From the NCBI RefSeq assembly GCF_002776695.1, contig NZ_LFJC01000003.1, forward strand, positions 5,701,467 to 5,765,466: a DNA stretch of 64,000 nucleotides. Direction: 5' to 3'. The notes under the pieces were generated by a model that saw nothing but the letters and a program-made list of their open reading frames with translations, was not told the DNA's origin and did not search any database. The position numbers were made by a program, and so were the translations under genes. This DNA is from Bradyrhizobium nitroreducens (GTDB taxonomy: Bacteria; Pseudomonadota; Alphaproteobacteria; Rhizobiales; Xanthobacteraceae). Every line of letters starts with the position of its first letter. The stretch's first letter is position 1. This document shows, in pieces, positions 17,053 to 26,029 of this stretch.

Positions 17053-17601
17053 GTGGGCGCGAAGGAAGTCCAGGCGGCGATCAAGAATGCCCTGGGTGCT
17101 GTGTTTCCTCGGGACCTGGTGAAATCTGAATGGAGCGTCCGCTCGGATGCGACCGACGACGTGTTCGGCCGAACGCTCTATGCTCCACGGCTGGATATTG
17201 CCGTTGGGCCATTCAATGTCACGCGTGAGCGTAAGGATGCGGACCTGGAGAGCATCGACCGCTATGGGCAACATCCGTTGCTGCTCCACCTGAGAAACGA
17301 GGTCACCCGTCAGAACCATGGCGGGTTCTACTACAACCCGAACCCCCGTTGCCTGCTGGCCATTGAGCTTGAGTACTCGACCTCGTCAAAACACATCCTG
17401 GGTGGCATCACCAACGCCAGCTTGCTCGGCTCTATCGGCGTGATGATTGGCCCCGCGGCTTATATCAACAAGATCCAGCGCATTTGCGCCTATGCGGCGA
17501 AACTGCGAGAGATCGAGAAGGCCCACGACGATATGTTCGCCAATATCGTCTGCTTTCCCGACACGCAGTTCTTGGAGCTGCTGAACGCCGCGCACCGGTA
17601 A
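17053..17601 (+). CDS. hypothetical protein, possible PD-(D/E)xK nuclease-like
   Basis: 182 residues, not recognised with certainty. The stretch RLDIAVGPFN followed about 50 residues later by AIELEYSTSSKH has an acidic residue, then ExE and a downstream lysine, resembling a PD-(D/E)xK nuclease core; this is a visual match only. The start at 17053 follows a purine-rich GGGGGAAGACC. It is followed after 54 bases by an Abi-like gene in the same direction, and the two may form one defence unit. Confidence 0.5.
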   Translation: MGAKEVQAAIKNALGAVFPRDLVKSEWSVRSDATDDVFGRTLYAPRLDIAVGPFNVTRERKDADLESIDRYGQHPLLLHLRNEVTRQNHGGFYYNPNPRCLLAIELEYSTSSKHILGGITNASLLGSIGVMIGPAAYINKIQRICAYAAKLREIEKAHDDMFANIVCFPDTQFLELLNAAHR

Positions 17602-17655
17602 TATTCAGTAGCGTCGCAAAAGCACAAATGCGATTTTACGACGCGCCTCGCGACG

Positions 17656-18552
17656 ATGCGTGGCAAATCGACATCCTACCCAGCGGCGCGGAGCAGAACG
17701 GTGCTGAATTTCGACCCCTCCTGGCGCTTTAGATCTCCTGGCAAAATCGCCAGGGGCGTGATCGATGAATTCGCCGTCCTGATCAAGCGGGTTGCGGGCC
17801 AATACGGCCAGCGTCAGCCAATTATCGAGCACTACAAGCGCTACTTTGCGGATGCGGCGGGCCGCCCCGCGCACCAGAGCTCCTCACTGAGCTGGGCTGA
17901 AAGCGATCTCGACGATTACATGCGTGAGGCTGGGGACAACGCGCCGATGTTCATCGAAGCGTTCTTCGACGCTGGCCAGGCCATCAAGAACCAGAACCCG
18001 GAGCTGGTAGTGCCTGATACGGCGATGATCAACTATGTGCTGGGCACCCACGAGGCCGGCTACGAGCTGAACCCGCCCCAGCTGATCGCTCGCAATGCAC
18101 CCTCGCCGGTCGCGATGGAGATCCTGCCGCCATCGCTGGACGCGCAGGCGCTCGATAAAATCCAGCAATCCACGAAGCAAGCCGAGGAATATTTAACGGC
18201 TGGGAAGAACCGCGCGGCCGTGCAGGAGATCCTTTGGCTGCTGGAGACGGTGTCGACGGCGTTTCAGGGCATTCCCGTTGGCGATGGCACGATCCAGGGG
18301 AAGTATTTCAACAAGATCGCGGATGAGCTGCGTACCCACCGCAAGGGCCAAGTCGCAGAGCAGGCCATCGGCTGGATGAAAACCCTCCATGGCTATCTTT
18401 CCTCGCCCACGGGCGGTGGTGTCCGGCACGGGGCAACGCTGTCGGCCGAGTCTGAGCTTTCGGCCCATGAGGCCCGCCTGTTCTGCAATCTGATCCGCAG
18501 CTACCTGCACTTCCTCCTGGACGAGTACGACAACCTGAGAGATTCGCGCTAG
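17656..18552 (+). CDS. abortive-infection-like protein with C-terminal HEPN/Abi-type domain
   Basis: 298 residues. The C-terminal segment, GGVRHGATLSAESELSAHEARL followed by a run of hydrophobic helices (FCNLIRSYLHFLLDEYD), resembles the Abi-type C-terminal domain found in many phage-exclusion proteins, where RHG precedes a helix with a conserved histidine/glutamate pattern. The N-terminal half is helical and unassigned. It follows the 182-residue nuclease-like gene and converges on an XRE-type gene with a 4-base overlap of the two ends. Its placement in a defence-rich stretch supports an antiphage role; that role is inferred. Confidence 0.55.
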   Translation: MRGKSTSYPAARSRTVLNFDPSWRFRSPGKIARGVIDEFAVLIKRVAGQYGQRQPIIEHYKRYFADAAGRPAHQSSSLSWAESDLDDYMREAGDNAPMFIEAFFDAGQAIKNQNPELVVPDTAMINYVLGTHEAGYELNPPQLIARNAPSPVAMEILPPSLDAQALDKIQQSTKQAEEYLTAGKNRAAVQEILWLLETVSTAFQGIPVGDGTIQGKYFNKIADELRTHRKGQVAEQAIGWMKTLHGYLSSPTGGGVRHGATLSAESELSAHEARLFCNLIRSYLHFLLDEYDNLRDSR

Positions 18553-19241
18553 GCGAGCTTCATCCGGCGCGGAATATAGAGTTGGGTGAGCTCGCGGTCG
18601 GCCGGAACAATGGCGAGGTAGCCTACCGTCATCTCCCACGAGGGTTTGTCCCCCCAGTCGGCTCCTCGAAACTTGCGATCACGGGTGGCCGAATAGACGT
18701 TGGCACCCAGTCCGCGCAGCTCCTGCAGGACGCCATCAAGATCCTTCGCGAAGCCAAGGCGGCTGGAAACCGGAAAATCATCCACGTCCATCAGATCCTG
18801 GACATAGTCGCAGAAGCTGGCAGCGACCTGTTTGGTCTCGTCGGTCAGAGCCGGGTCGATCGTGAACGACACGGCGTTGACGACGCCGGCAAAATGGGCG
18901 GCCGCGTCGCCGGTGACCAGCGGCTGCGCGTCGATCCGCACATGGTCCGGGTGCTGGTCATCAAGGCCCTTCTGCTGCAGGTCCTTGAGCCCATCGAAAA
19001 ACGACAATACACCGGTGATGAACTGCGGGTCCTCGAACGTGTCGGGGTTCTTATATCCGAGCGCCTTCGCCACGGCCCGGCGCGACATGACGTTGATAGG
19101 CTGGCCGGCCTCGAAGCGCTGGATCGTCCTGATGTTAACCGACGCATTGGCGGCCAGGGCCTCCTGGGACAGGTGCTGCGCCTCACGGACACAGCGGGCC
19201 CAGAAGCCGAGTAGCTTTGGATCAAGTACGGTCGTGGTCAT
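18549..19241 (-). CDS. XRE-family helix-turn-helix protein
   Basis: 230 residues. The N-terminal helix-turn-helix (LLGFWARCVREAQHLSQEALAANASVNI, then RTIQRFEAGQPI) occupies about residues 10-50. A long C-terminal domain of unknown function (FADYVQDLMD-type helices, then WGDKPSWEMTVGYLAIVPAD) follows. It is transcribed toward the Abi-like gene and divergently from an XRE/ImmA gene. It could regulate either, or sense a ligand through its C-terminal part. Confidence 0.75.
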   Translation of the reverse strand: MTTTVLDPKLLGFWARCVREAQHLSQEALAANASVNIRTIQRFEAGQPINVMSRRAVAKALGYKNPDTFEDPQFITGVLSFFDGLKDLQQKGLDDQHPDHVRIDAQPLVTGDAAAHFAGVVNAVSFTIDPALTDETKQVAASFCDYVQDLMDVDDFPVSSRLGFAKDLDGVLQELRGLGANVYSATRDRKFRGADWGDKPSWEMTVGYLAIVPADRELTQLYIPRRMKLA

Positions 19242-19584
19242 GTCGTCCTCCTATGTTCCGAAGCATAGGCCTGCGCCGCCAAGCCGAACACGGCAGAATG
19301 CCGACAGTACACCGCCAGATTTCCGTCCACGCGTCGCCGCGGTCACTAATTCATTGAAATTGCGTGGTGATTTTGACTCATCCCACCTTCCACCTATTGA
19401 CCGGGGTGCTGGAGGACTTATCTCGACCGGCAAGGGTCTCGGCGAGCAGCGCAGCCCTTCGCATTCGTCCTGCCGGTAAGGGCGGCGGCGCGAGCACACC
19501 TGAACGATTTTTTAGCCCGGTACTGCTGAAAGTTCTGCCCGCCCCTTGACGGTCGGGGTAGAATCTTGCCGGGGAAGCACGAAG
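19242..19584. other. divergent intergenic region between two XRE-type genes
   Basis: 343 bases without a convincing gene, separating the leftward XRE gene and the rightward ImmA/IrrE gene. It must hold both promoters. No repeat or unambiguous operator was seen. Confidence 0.5.
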
Positions 19585-20757
19585 ATGGCGAAGAGTGTAA
19601 AGGCCTTGATCAACCCGGCCATGCTTGCATGGACGCGGGAGCAAGCCGGGTTTAGCCCGGACGAGGCCGCACGCCGTCTTCACCTTGATGTCGAGCGTTT
19701 GAGCGCGCTTGAAAAGGGCGATGAGACGCCGACCTTTGCCAAGCTCCTCGATATCGCCGACCTCTACAAGCGTCCGGTCAGCCTGTTCTATCTCAAGGCA
19801 CCGCCGAAGGGCTGGCAGCCGATCCAGGATTTCCGCCGGCTTCCGGGCGTCGAAGAAGGCTTTTCTCCGCAGCTGACTTACAGCATTCGCTTGGCCAGAG
19901 AGCGGCGCGAGATTGCGATGACGGTCCGCGACGAACTTGGCGAACCGGTCCAGACTTTTGACCTCAAAGCGACCCTAAAGAGTGATGTCGAGGAGTTTGG
20001 TGGCGAGATCCGGAAGTACCTCGATGTGAACGAAGCCAAGCAACAGCGCTTCGGTCGCAAGGCGTTCGATGGCTGGCGAATGGCGATCGAAGCCAAAGAC
20101 GTGCTGGTCTTCGTGGTCCCACGGCTGAAAATCCGCGAGATGCGCGGTACCGCGCTGGCCGAGCAGAAGATGCCCGTCATCCTCATCAACGGCAAGGATC
20201 GCGGCAACGGCCGCGTGTTCACACTTCTTCACGAGTTCTGCCATCTTGCGCTACGCCAAAGCGGCGTGAGCAACATGGGCGGTGACCGGAACGATGCTCC
20301 GCACCCCGATGTCGAGAAATTCTGCAACGCCGTGGCTGCCGCGGCTTTGATGCCGCGCGACTGGCTTTTAAGTGAAAAACTGGTCACGCAAAAAGGCAGC
20401 CAGAAGAGCTGGCGGGATGATGAGTTGGACGCTCTCGCGTTACGGTTCGGCGTGAGTCAGGAAGCCGTGCTGCGTCGCCTGTTGACGCTCGGCCGCACGA
20501 CGCAGGCCTTCTATGACAGCAAGCGCGCCGAATTCCAGAAGATCTATGCCCAGCTCGACGAGAAGAAAGAACCGTCTGAAGGCGGCCCCAAGTACCACTA
20601 CGTGGTGCTGAGCCAGCTCGGCCGGAGCTTCACGCGGCTGATTTTTCAGGGCTATCACGATCGATATTTCACACTGCGCGATGTCGCAGGTCTTTTGAAC
20701 ATGAAGGTTGCTACCGTTCCCGTGATGGAAAAGGCGGCCTTTGGCATGACGGGCTAA
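19585..20757 (+). CDS. XRE/ImmA-IrrE family metallopeptidase regulator
   Basis: A 390-residue protein joining an N-terminal XRE-type DNA-binding domain (residues ~8-65, LAWTREQAGFSPDEAARRLH) to an ImmA/IrrE zinc peptidase. The zinc motif HEFCH (HExxH) is at residues 216-220, and the downstream NAVAAAALMPRDW block carries the third-ligand area of the family. Such proteins cleave partner repressors or act as antitoxin-like regulators. I chose ATG 19585 because it follows GGGGAAG. The next gene, a PIN-type protein, starts 6 bases after its stop, so the two form a likely toxin-antitoxin-like operon. Confidence 0.85.
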   Translation: MAKSVKALINPAMLAWTREQAGFSPDEAARRLHLDVERLSALEKGDETPTFAKLLDIADLYKRPVSLFYLKAPPKGWQPIQDFRRLPGVEEGFSPQLTYSIRLARERREIAMTVRDELGEPVQTFDLKATLKSDVEEFGGEIRKYLDVNEAKQQRFGRKAFDGWRMAIEAKDVLVFVVPRLKIREMRGTALAEQKMPVILINGKDRGNGRVFTLLHEFCHLALRQSGVSNMGGDRNDAPHPDVEKFCNAVAAAALMPRDWLLSEKLVTQKGSQKSWRDDELDALALRFGVSQEAVLRRLLTLGRTTQAFYDSKRAEFQKIYAQLDEKKEPSEGGPKYHYVVLSQLGRSFTRLIFQGYHDRYFTLRDVAGLLNMKVATVPVMEKAAFGMTG

Positions 20758-20763
20758 GCCGGC

Positions 20764-21234
20764 ATGCCGAAAAAGATCTATTGCATCGATACAAGCGCGC
20801 TGATCGCCGCCTGGTACGAGCGCTACAAGCCCAATCGCTTTCCCAAACTGTGGGAGCAACTGGACCAGCTGGTGACAGACGGTCGAATGGTCTCGTCGAC
20901 ACTGGTGCTCCGCGAATGCAACAAGCAACGCTCTGAAGAGCTGCACGGCTGGCTAAAGCCGCGAGAAACGATGTTCATTGCACCGGATGAACTGGTGCAG
21001 CAACAGGTGGATCACATCGTCAACACCTACACGGGCCTCATATCGGCTGGTAAGGAAAAATTCCAGGCCGACCCGTTCGTCATCGCGCTCGCCAAGGTCA
21101 ACAACTACACCGTCATCACCGAAGAAACCGGCCCCGGCAGCCTCGCGAAGATTCCTGGTGTTTGCAACGCGATGAAGGTCGACTGGCTGAACCTCATGCA
21201 GCTGATCGACGAAGAGGATTGGGTGCTAGGTTAA
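20764..21234 (+). CDS. DUF4411 (PIN-like) protein
   Basis: A 156-residue protein of the DUF4411 group, which has a PIN-nuclease fold. The first conserved aspartate is in YCIDTSALIAAW (residue 9). The acidic block FQADPFVIALAKVNNYTVIT carries a later conserved aspartate, and the TEETG segment follows. It is tightly coupled to the upstream XRE/ImmA gene, a common genomic pair. The probable role is an RNase toxin held in check or processed by the partner; activity is not shown by the sequence. Confidence 0.8.
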   Translation: MPKKIYCIDTSALIAAWYERYKPNRFPKLWEQLDQLVTDGRMVSSTLVLRECNKQRSEELHGWLKPRETMFIAPDELVQQQVDHIVNTYTGLISAGKEKFQADPFVIALAKVNNYTVITEETGPGSLAKIPGVCNAMKVDWLNLMQLIDEEDWVLG

Positions 21235-21318
21235 TCTGGATTGAACGCCAGTAGTCTTGGTATCTCGCCGTCGGCAGTTCAATTTCGACATTTCCAACAA
21301 GATAACGCCGCCTCGCTT

Positions 21319-22008
21319 TTAATCACCGGGATCGCTCATCCTGCCGCAAGATAAACAGATCACGCCGTTCCACGGGCCATTTTGTCCGCAGGACGGACAG
21401 ATCCAGCTCGCATGACCGGATGTCGACGTGATACCGGTTCGACCGCTTGATGCCCTAACCGTGACGAGATGACCGCGCTGCTCGACCACTTCCCAACCAG
21501 GGGCGATCTGGAGGTACACATCCGGCTGTGCGACCGCGGCCTTTCTGACGAGCACAGGCAGCGAAGCAAGAAGCTCGGTAATGTCCGACTCGGTTATGTC
21601 ACCCCTGTGCATGGCGGCCTCGACCTTCGCCAGTAGCTTTTCTTTCTTCTCATCGGCGTTGAACGCGTTCGCGATGTGCCGCGCCAGGCCGGCCTTGAGG
21701 CGAACGGACGAAATAAAGAGGATAAGGGCAGGCGAAGGTTCAAAGACCTGGCTCGATTTCAGGCGATTGCACCTGGAGCATGAGGGAACCAGGTTCTCAA
21801 GACCCGAAAAATCGAAATCGGCTGGAAGGGAATATCGACTGACTATCTCCTCGCGCGTTTCATCCGAAGCTACAGCGTCCAGCGGGATCAGGTGGTCGAT
21901 CTGAACGTCTTTAAATACGACTTTCTCGGCGCACCAGGCGCAGCAACCATCCCAAGCCTTCCAGAGTCCGAAGCGTTCCGGGCGAGATAGTTGCTTTCGC
22001 GTGGGCAT
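21319..22008 (-). CDS. HNH endonuclease with C-terminal zinc ribbon
   Basis: About 229 residues from ATG 22008; a GTG at 22044 is an alternative start. The N-terminal half is an HNH domain: CCAWCAEK, then QIDHLIPLDAV (catalytic DH), then LVPSCSRCNRLKSS (the N and zinc cysteines). The C-terminus has a two-knuckle zinc ribbon, ICPSCGQ and ICLSCGR. The combination suggests a metal-dependent DNA nuclease with a nucleic-acid-binding tail. It lies in the defence-rich part of the island without an obvious methylase partner. Confidence 0.82.
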   Translation of the reverse strand: MPTRKQLSRPERFGLWKAWDGCCAWCAEKVVFKDVQIDHLIPLDAVASDETREEIVSRYSLPADFDFSGLENLVPSCSRCNRLKSSQVFEPSPALILFISSVRLKAGLARHIANAFNADEKKEKLLAKVEAAMHRGDITESDITELLASLPVLVRKAAVAQPDVYLQIAPGWEVVEQRGHLVTVRASSGRTGITSTSGHASWICPSCGQNGPWNGVICLSCGRMSDPGD

Positions 22009-22170
22009 CTGGCTATGTCGACTTCTTCGTTGTTGGTGGATCACGCTGGGAGAACGTAGACGCCGAGCCTTCGGGGTCTCGGCGGTTTAGGTTTGACTTG
22101 CGTTCCCGCAGACGTAGCCCGATTCCGCCGACAGAAGCGTTTACGATGGTTAGACACTCTCGACAATTGG

Positions 22171-22652
22171 TCAGGCTTTATCCGCCTCCGGGCTGCGGAG
22201 CCGCTCGACTATCTGTCTGATCGGGAGCACCTTCTCGAAAAACTTCTCAAACGCCTCATAGAGCGCCTTGCCCCAGTGCTCGCTGTCCTCGGCATCAAGA
22301 AACTCGATCAAGCGCTTGTCAAAGGGATCTTCCTGGTAGTGGAAGACCGCATTGCGAAATCGACGGAGACGAGCTTCGTAGTTGTTTGCACCAAGCAGCG
22401 CATCTATGGCCTCATCTTTCAATCGAAGTTCGCGATATCCCTCGATGACGACGTAGAACAACCGTAGAAAACGGCCATGGTCTGCACTTGGGACCATTTC
22501 TGGCCTTCTGCGGCCAACTGCGGCGGCATGTCTTCTGGAATTGTGATTTCCAGGTGCATGCGAGCCTTCACAGAGTCGGCAGTGATCCAGTGCTTGTAAA
22601 GGGAAGCTATCGGAATGCGCATTGCCTCCCGATCGTCGTTGTTGGTCTGCAT
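22171..22652 (-). pseudogene. hypothetical gene split by a frameshift
   Basis: Two leftward frames join into one protein. The first starts at ATG 22652 (MQTNNDDREAMRIPIASLYK) and reaches VQTMAVF. After a one-base shift around 22468 the other frame continues LFYVVIEGYRELRLKDEAID to the stop at 22171. The joined product would be about 160 residues. Both parts have natural protein composition whereas their extensions past the junction do not. The family is not recognised; the LRRFRNAVFHYQEDPF block is reminiscent of HEPN-like proteins. A real inactivating mutation or a sequencing error are both possible. Confidence 0.6.
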
Positions 22653-22755
22653 GTGATGGACTCTCTCGAGGACGTCCTGACGCGGGCTTAGGCCTCACCG
22701 GCTACCACTAGTTGCGGCTCCATGGTAGCCTCTTCGCGGCAGGGGGAGGTACGGC

Positions 22756-24519
22756 TTGCGAATCGTCCACGTCGAGGTAGTCAATTTTAGAGGAATCAAG
22801 CAGCTCTCTTGGCATCCGGCACCGGGCACCAATTGCTTGGTGGGTCCGGGCGATTCGGGGAAAACGACTGTTCTCGATGCCATTGAGCTGGCATTTGCTC
22901 CGCGCAACAGCGTCACCTTCGACGACACCGATTTTTACGCTGTTGACCCAAAAGCCAACCCGATCGCGATCACAGTCACCATCGGCGATCTCCCCACGGA
23001 ATTCCTGAAGGAGGATCGGTACGGTCATTACCTGCGAGGGTGGGACGATACCGCCAAACGACTGGAGGATGAGCCTGATGAAGCGCGTGGGCTCGAGGAT
23101 GTGCTGTCCATAAGGCTCACTGGGGACCACACCCTTGAAGCGGAGTGGACGCTTTTCAATCAACGGGTAGCGCAAGGCGACCAGAGTTCACGCGCATTAG
23201 CCTTTCAAGATCGCCAGGACATCGCCCCAAGCCGACTAGGCCCCTACGCGGACCGGCACCTGGCCTGGGGCCGTCAATCGGTTCTCAACCGGATCACGAA
23301 GGGGCCAGCGGCTTCCCGTGGCCTGATGGCAGAGGCAGGCCGGGTCGCGCGCCAAGAGTTCTCGCGGGACTCGAAGACCTTATTCGCGGAGACCATTGAA
23401 GAGGTCAAACAAGCGGCGCGGCTGCTGGGCGTGCCGGTCGGTGACGCGTTGCACGCGATGCTTGACGTCCAGGCCATGGGACTGTCGGGTGGCGGCATTT
23501 CGCTACACGATGGCAATCTGCCCCTTCGCCGGCTTGGCGTGGGATCGTCACGGTTGTTTACGGCCGCGCTGCAGGATTACGCCCGTGCCAGGGCGTCGGT
23601 GGCGCTAATTGACGAGGTTGAACACGGGCTTGAACCTCACCGCATATCGAGGCTGTTGCGACAATTGAAGGAAGAAAGAGCAGGCGGCACTACCAAAGCC
23701 CAGGTGTTTATGACGACGCATTCGCCGGTGGTGCTTCAGGAGTTAAGTATTGCCGAGCTGAATGTCGTCAGACGTGACCCTCGAACAGGGATCACAATAG
23801 TCGTCCCTGCCAACACGCCCTATCCGGGACTCGATGCCCAAAGCCAGCCACGAGCCAACCCGCAGGCCTATCTGGCGCCGGCCATTCTGGTCTGTGAAGG
23901 AAAGACTGAGGTTGGGCTTGTCAGGGGTCTCGACGACTACTGGGTCGGCAAGGGGCACCTGCCGTTCTCCACCGCCGGGATCGTGCCGGTGTCCGGCGGC
24001 GGCGTCGACAAGGCACCGGTCATCGCCGGCTACTTCCACGCGCTCGGCTATCGGGTCGGCCTCCTGCTCGACAACGACTGCGAGCCAAAGGACGCTAAGA
24101 TTCTCAACGAACTCACCTCAGCGGGAGTGACGATCTTCCGCTGGGCCCCAGGCCACGCGACGGAGGATCACCTTTTCCGGGATCTTCCGACCGATGCGGT
24201 AGCCACACTCATCAAGGCCGCAGCGGCCATTCAGGATAGCGATCAATCGTTCCTCGACCGTCTCTCCAGCAAGTATTCTAAAAAGCGTTTTAAATCGGTC
24301 GCGGAAGTCCAGAAGGCTGCGGATGATTCCGAACTCCGCATTGCCATGGGTGAACTCACAAAATCGAAGGGCAAACCAGGCGAGCGCGGGTGGTTCAAGG
24401 ACATCAGCCATGCCGAGTGGATCGGACGTAAGCATGTCGGACCGCATCTCGACGAGCTGAAGGGCAAGTTTCCGGAGACAATCGCTGAAATTCGGGCTTG
24501 GGTAGATCGTGAGCAATGA
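22756..24519 (+). CDS. gajA: Gabija nuclease GajA (OLD-family ATPase/TOPRIM)
   Basis: A 587-residue overcoming-lysogenisation-defect-type nuclease. The N-terminal ABC-like ATPase has Walker A GPGDSGKT (residues 30-37), the LGVGSSRLF signature region and Walker B VALIDEVEHGLEP, followed by the H-loop MTTHSP. The C-terminal TOPRIM domain begins ILVCEGKTEVGLVRGLD and has LLLDNDCEPKDAK as its acidic DxD-type motif. Length and domain order match GajA of the Gabija antiphage system, where it nicks or cuts DNA when nucleotide levels fall. The next gene, a UvrD-like helicase, overlaps by 11 bases, which is the typical GajAB arrangement. Confidence 0.88.
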   Translation: MRIVHVEVVNFRGIKQLSWHPAPGTNCLVGPGDSGKTTVLDAIELAFAPRNSVTFDDTDFYAVDPKANPIAITVTIGDLPTEFLKEDRYGHYLRGWDDTAKRLEDEPDEARGLEDVLSIRLTGDHTLEAEWTLFNQRVAQGDQSSRALAFQDRQDIAPSRLGPYADRHLAWGRQSVLNRITKGPAASRGLMAEAGRVARQEFSRDSKTLFAETIEEVKQAARLLGVPVGDALHAMLDVQAMGLSGGGISLHDGNLPLRRLGVGSSRLFTAALQDYARARASVALIDEVEHGLEPHRISRLLRQLKEERAGGTTKAQVFMTTHSPVVLQELSIAELNVVRRDPRTGITIVVPANTPYPGLDAQSQPRANPQAYLAPAILVCEGKTEVGLVRGLDDYWVGKGHLPFSTAGIVPVSGGGVDKAPVIAGYFHALGYRVGLLLDNDCEPKDAKILNELTSAGVTIFRWAPGHATEDHLFRDLPTDAVATLIKAAAAIQDSDQSFLDRLSSKYSKKRFKSVAEVQKAADDSELRIAMGELTKSKGKPGERGWFKDISHAEWIGRKHVGPHLDELKGKFPETIAEIRAWVDREQ

Positions 24520-25981
24520 GCCTATCGTCGACGCGGTTCTGAGTTCGAGGCTCGGGTCCGTCGTTGCGCCCGCCGGCTGCGGCAAGACCGATTGCATTGC
24601 TGACGTGGTGAAGGCCGCGGGCGGCCCGGCCAAATGCCTTGTGCTCACACATACCCTGGCTGGCGTGGATTCACTGCGTCAGCGGATGAAAGAGAAAGAC
24701 GTCAGCCTTCATCACACGGACCTGGAGACGATTGCCGGCTGGTCATTGAGATTTGCAGCAGCCTTCCCACGGAGGTCAGGTCTCGCAACGCGCGAGCCGC
24801 GTGGTGAGGATTGGCCGGCCGTATACGCCGCTGCCACGCAACTGATTCGCGGCGGATTCGTCACAGGCGTTCTAAAAGCATCTTACCAACGGGTGCTCGT
24901 AGACGAATATCAGGACTGCACGGCCGAGCAGCACGCTTTGATCCTCGCGCTGTCGCAGCATCTACCGACTTGCATATTTGGCGATCCGCTGCAGGCCATC
25001 TTCGGCTTTCGCAATGAACAGCTAGCAGATTGGAAGGCCGTCACCACTGACTTTCCACAGATCGGCGCGCTCAAAGAGCCTTGGCGATGGAAGCGGGTAA
25101 AGAACGACAAGCTCGGGTGCTGGCTCATCGGCATCCGTGACCAGCTGGAACAGCTAAACCGCGTCGACCTGGCCGCGGCGCCGAGATGCGTGTCACGCGT
25201 CATTCCGCAGTCGTTGACCAAGCAAGATCTACTTAAGGCGAATATGTCGGCAGGACGTTCGGTCAAGCTTCGAGGCGAAGAGACGCTGATCGTGATCGGC
25301 GATAAGGCCAGCGAGCTTATCCGCGGATCACTGGCGGCAAAGCTGAAATGCTCCGCAATCGAACCTGTAGCTTGTCAGACCCTGGGCAGCTTCCTTGCGG
25401 AAATTGACGTATGTACGGCACGGGATCGGCTTACTGCGGTCCTTGATCTCGCGGCCGGTGCAATGTCGGGCTTGGCGAGAGCCGCCTTCGAGCGCCGCGT
25501 GGTCCGCCTGGCGGGGGGATGGAAGCCGAGAAATAAGATCACCGAATCCGAGCGCGCGGCGCTTGATCTACTCGCATCAAACGAACTCGCCCACGTGCTC
25601 AGTCTCCTGGAGTGCTTACGCCGGCAGTCCGGCGTGGTCGCCTTCCGAAGAGAATTGCTATCAGCCGTGCAGAATACCCTCAGGCTGGTGGTCCGTGGAG
25701 AGCATTCAACTCTCGCAGAGGCCGCTTGGCATGTTCAGAACAAGATGCGGCACGCCGGGCGGCGCCTGGCGCGGCGGTCTGTCGGGAGCACACTCCTGGT
25801 AAAGGGCCTTCAATTTGACCACGCCGTTATCGTTGCGCCGGAGAAGCTGAGCCGCAACGACCTGTATGTCGCGCTCACCCGTGCTTCGCGGACAATTACT
25901 GTAGTCTCGGCCACACCAACATTGATCGTAAAGGCGACGCCGCAGCAAAATGTAAGCAAACGGGGCCAAGGACATGAATAA
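24509..25981 (+). CDS. gajB: Gabija helicase-like protein GajB (UvrD family)
   Basis: A 490-residue superfamily 1 helicase-like protein. Motif I is APAGCGKTD, motif II VLVDEYQDC, motif III FGDPLQAIFGF, motif V TLLVKGLQFDHAVIV and motif VI YVALTRASRTI. The start overlaps gajA by 11 bases, so the two are co-translated. In Gabija, GajB binds the GajA tetramer and senses or processes DNA ends; that knowledge comes from characterised systems. All motifs needed for ATP hydrolysis seem intact, so the system could be functional. Confidence 0.87.
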   Translation: MSNEPIVDAVLSSRLGSVVAPAGCGKTDCIADVVKAAGGPAKCLVLTHTLAGVDSLRQRMKEKDVSLHHTDLETIAGWSLRFAAAFPRRSGLATREPRGEDWPAVYAAATQLIRGGFVTGVLKASYQRVLVDEYQDCTAEQHALILALSQHLPTCIFGDPLQAIFGFRNEQLADWKAVTTDFPQIGALKEPWRWKRVKNDKLGCWLIGIRDQLEQLNRVDLAAAPRCVSRVIPQSLTKQDLLKANMSAGRSVKLRGEETLIVIGDKASELIRGSLAAKLKCSAIEPVACQTLGSFLAEIDVCTARDRLTAVLDLAAGAMSGLARAAFERRVVRLAGGWKPRNKITESERAALDLLASNELAHVLSLLECLRRQSGVVAFRRELLSAVQNTLRLVVRGEHSTLAEAAWHVQNKMRHAGRRLARRSVGSTLLVKGLQFDHAVIVAPEKLSRNDLYVALTRASRTITVVSATPTLIVKATPQQNVSKRGQGHE

Positions 25982-26029
25982 TCCGTCCCTCCACCGCCCC
26001 TTCAACCCGCCAGCGCAGGCGCCGCTCTG

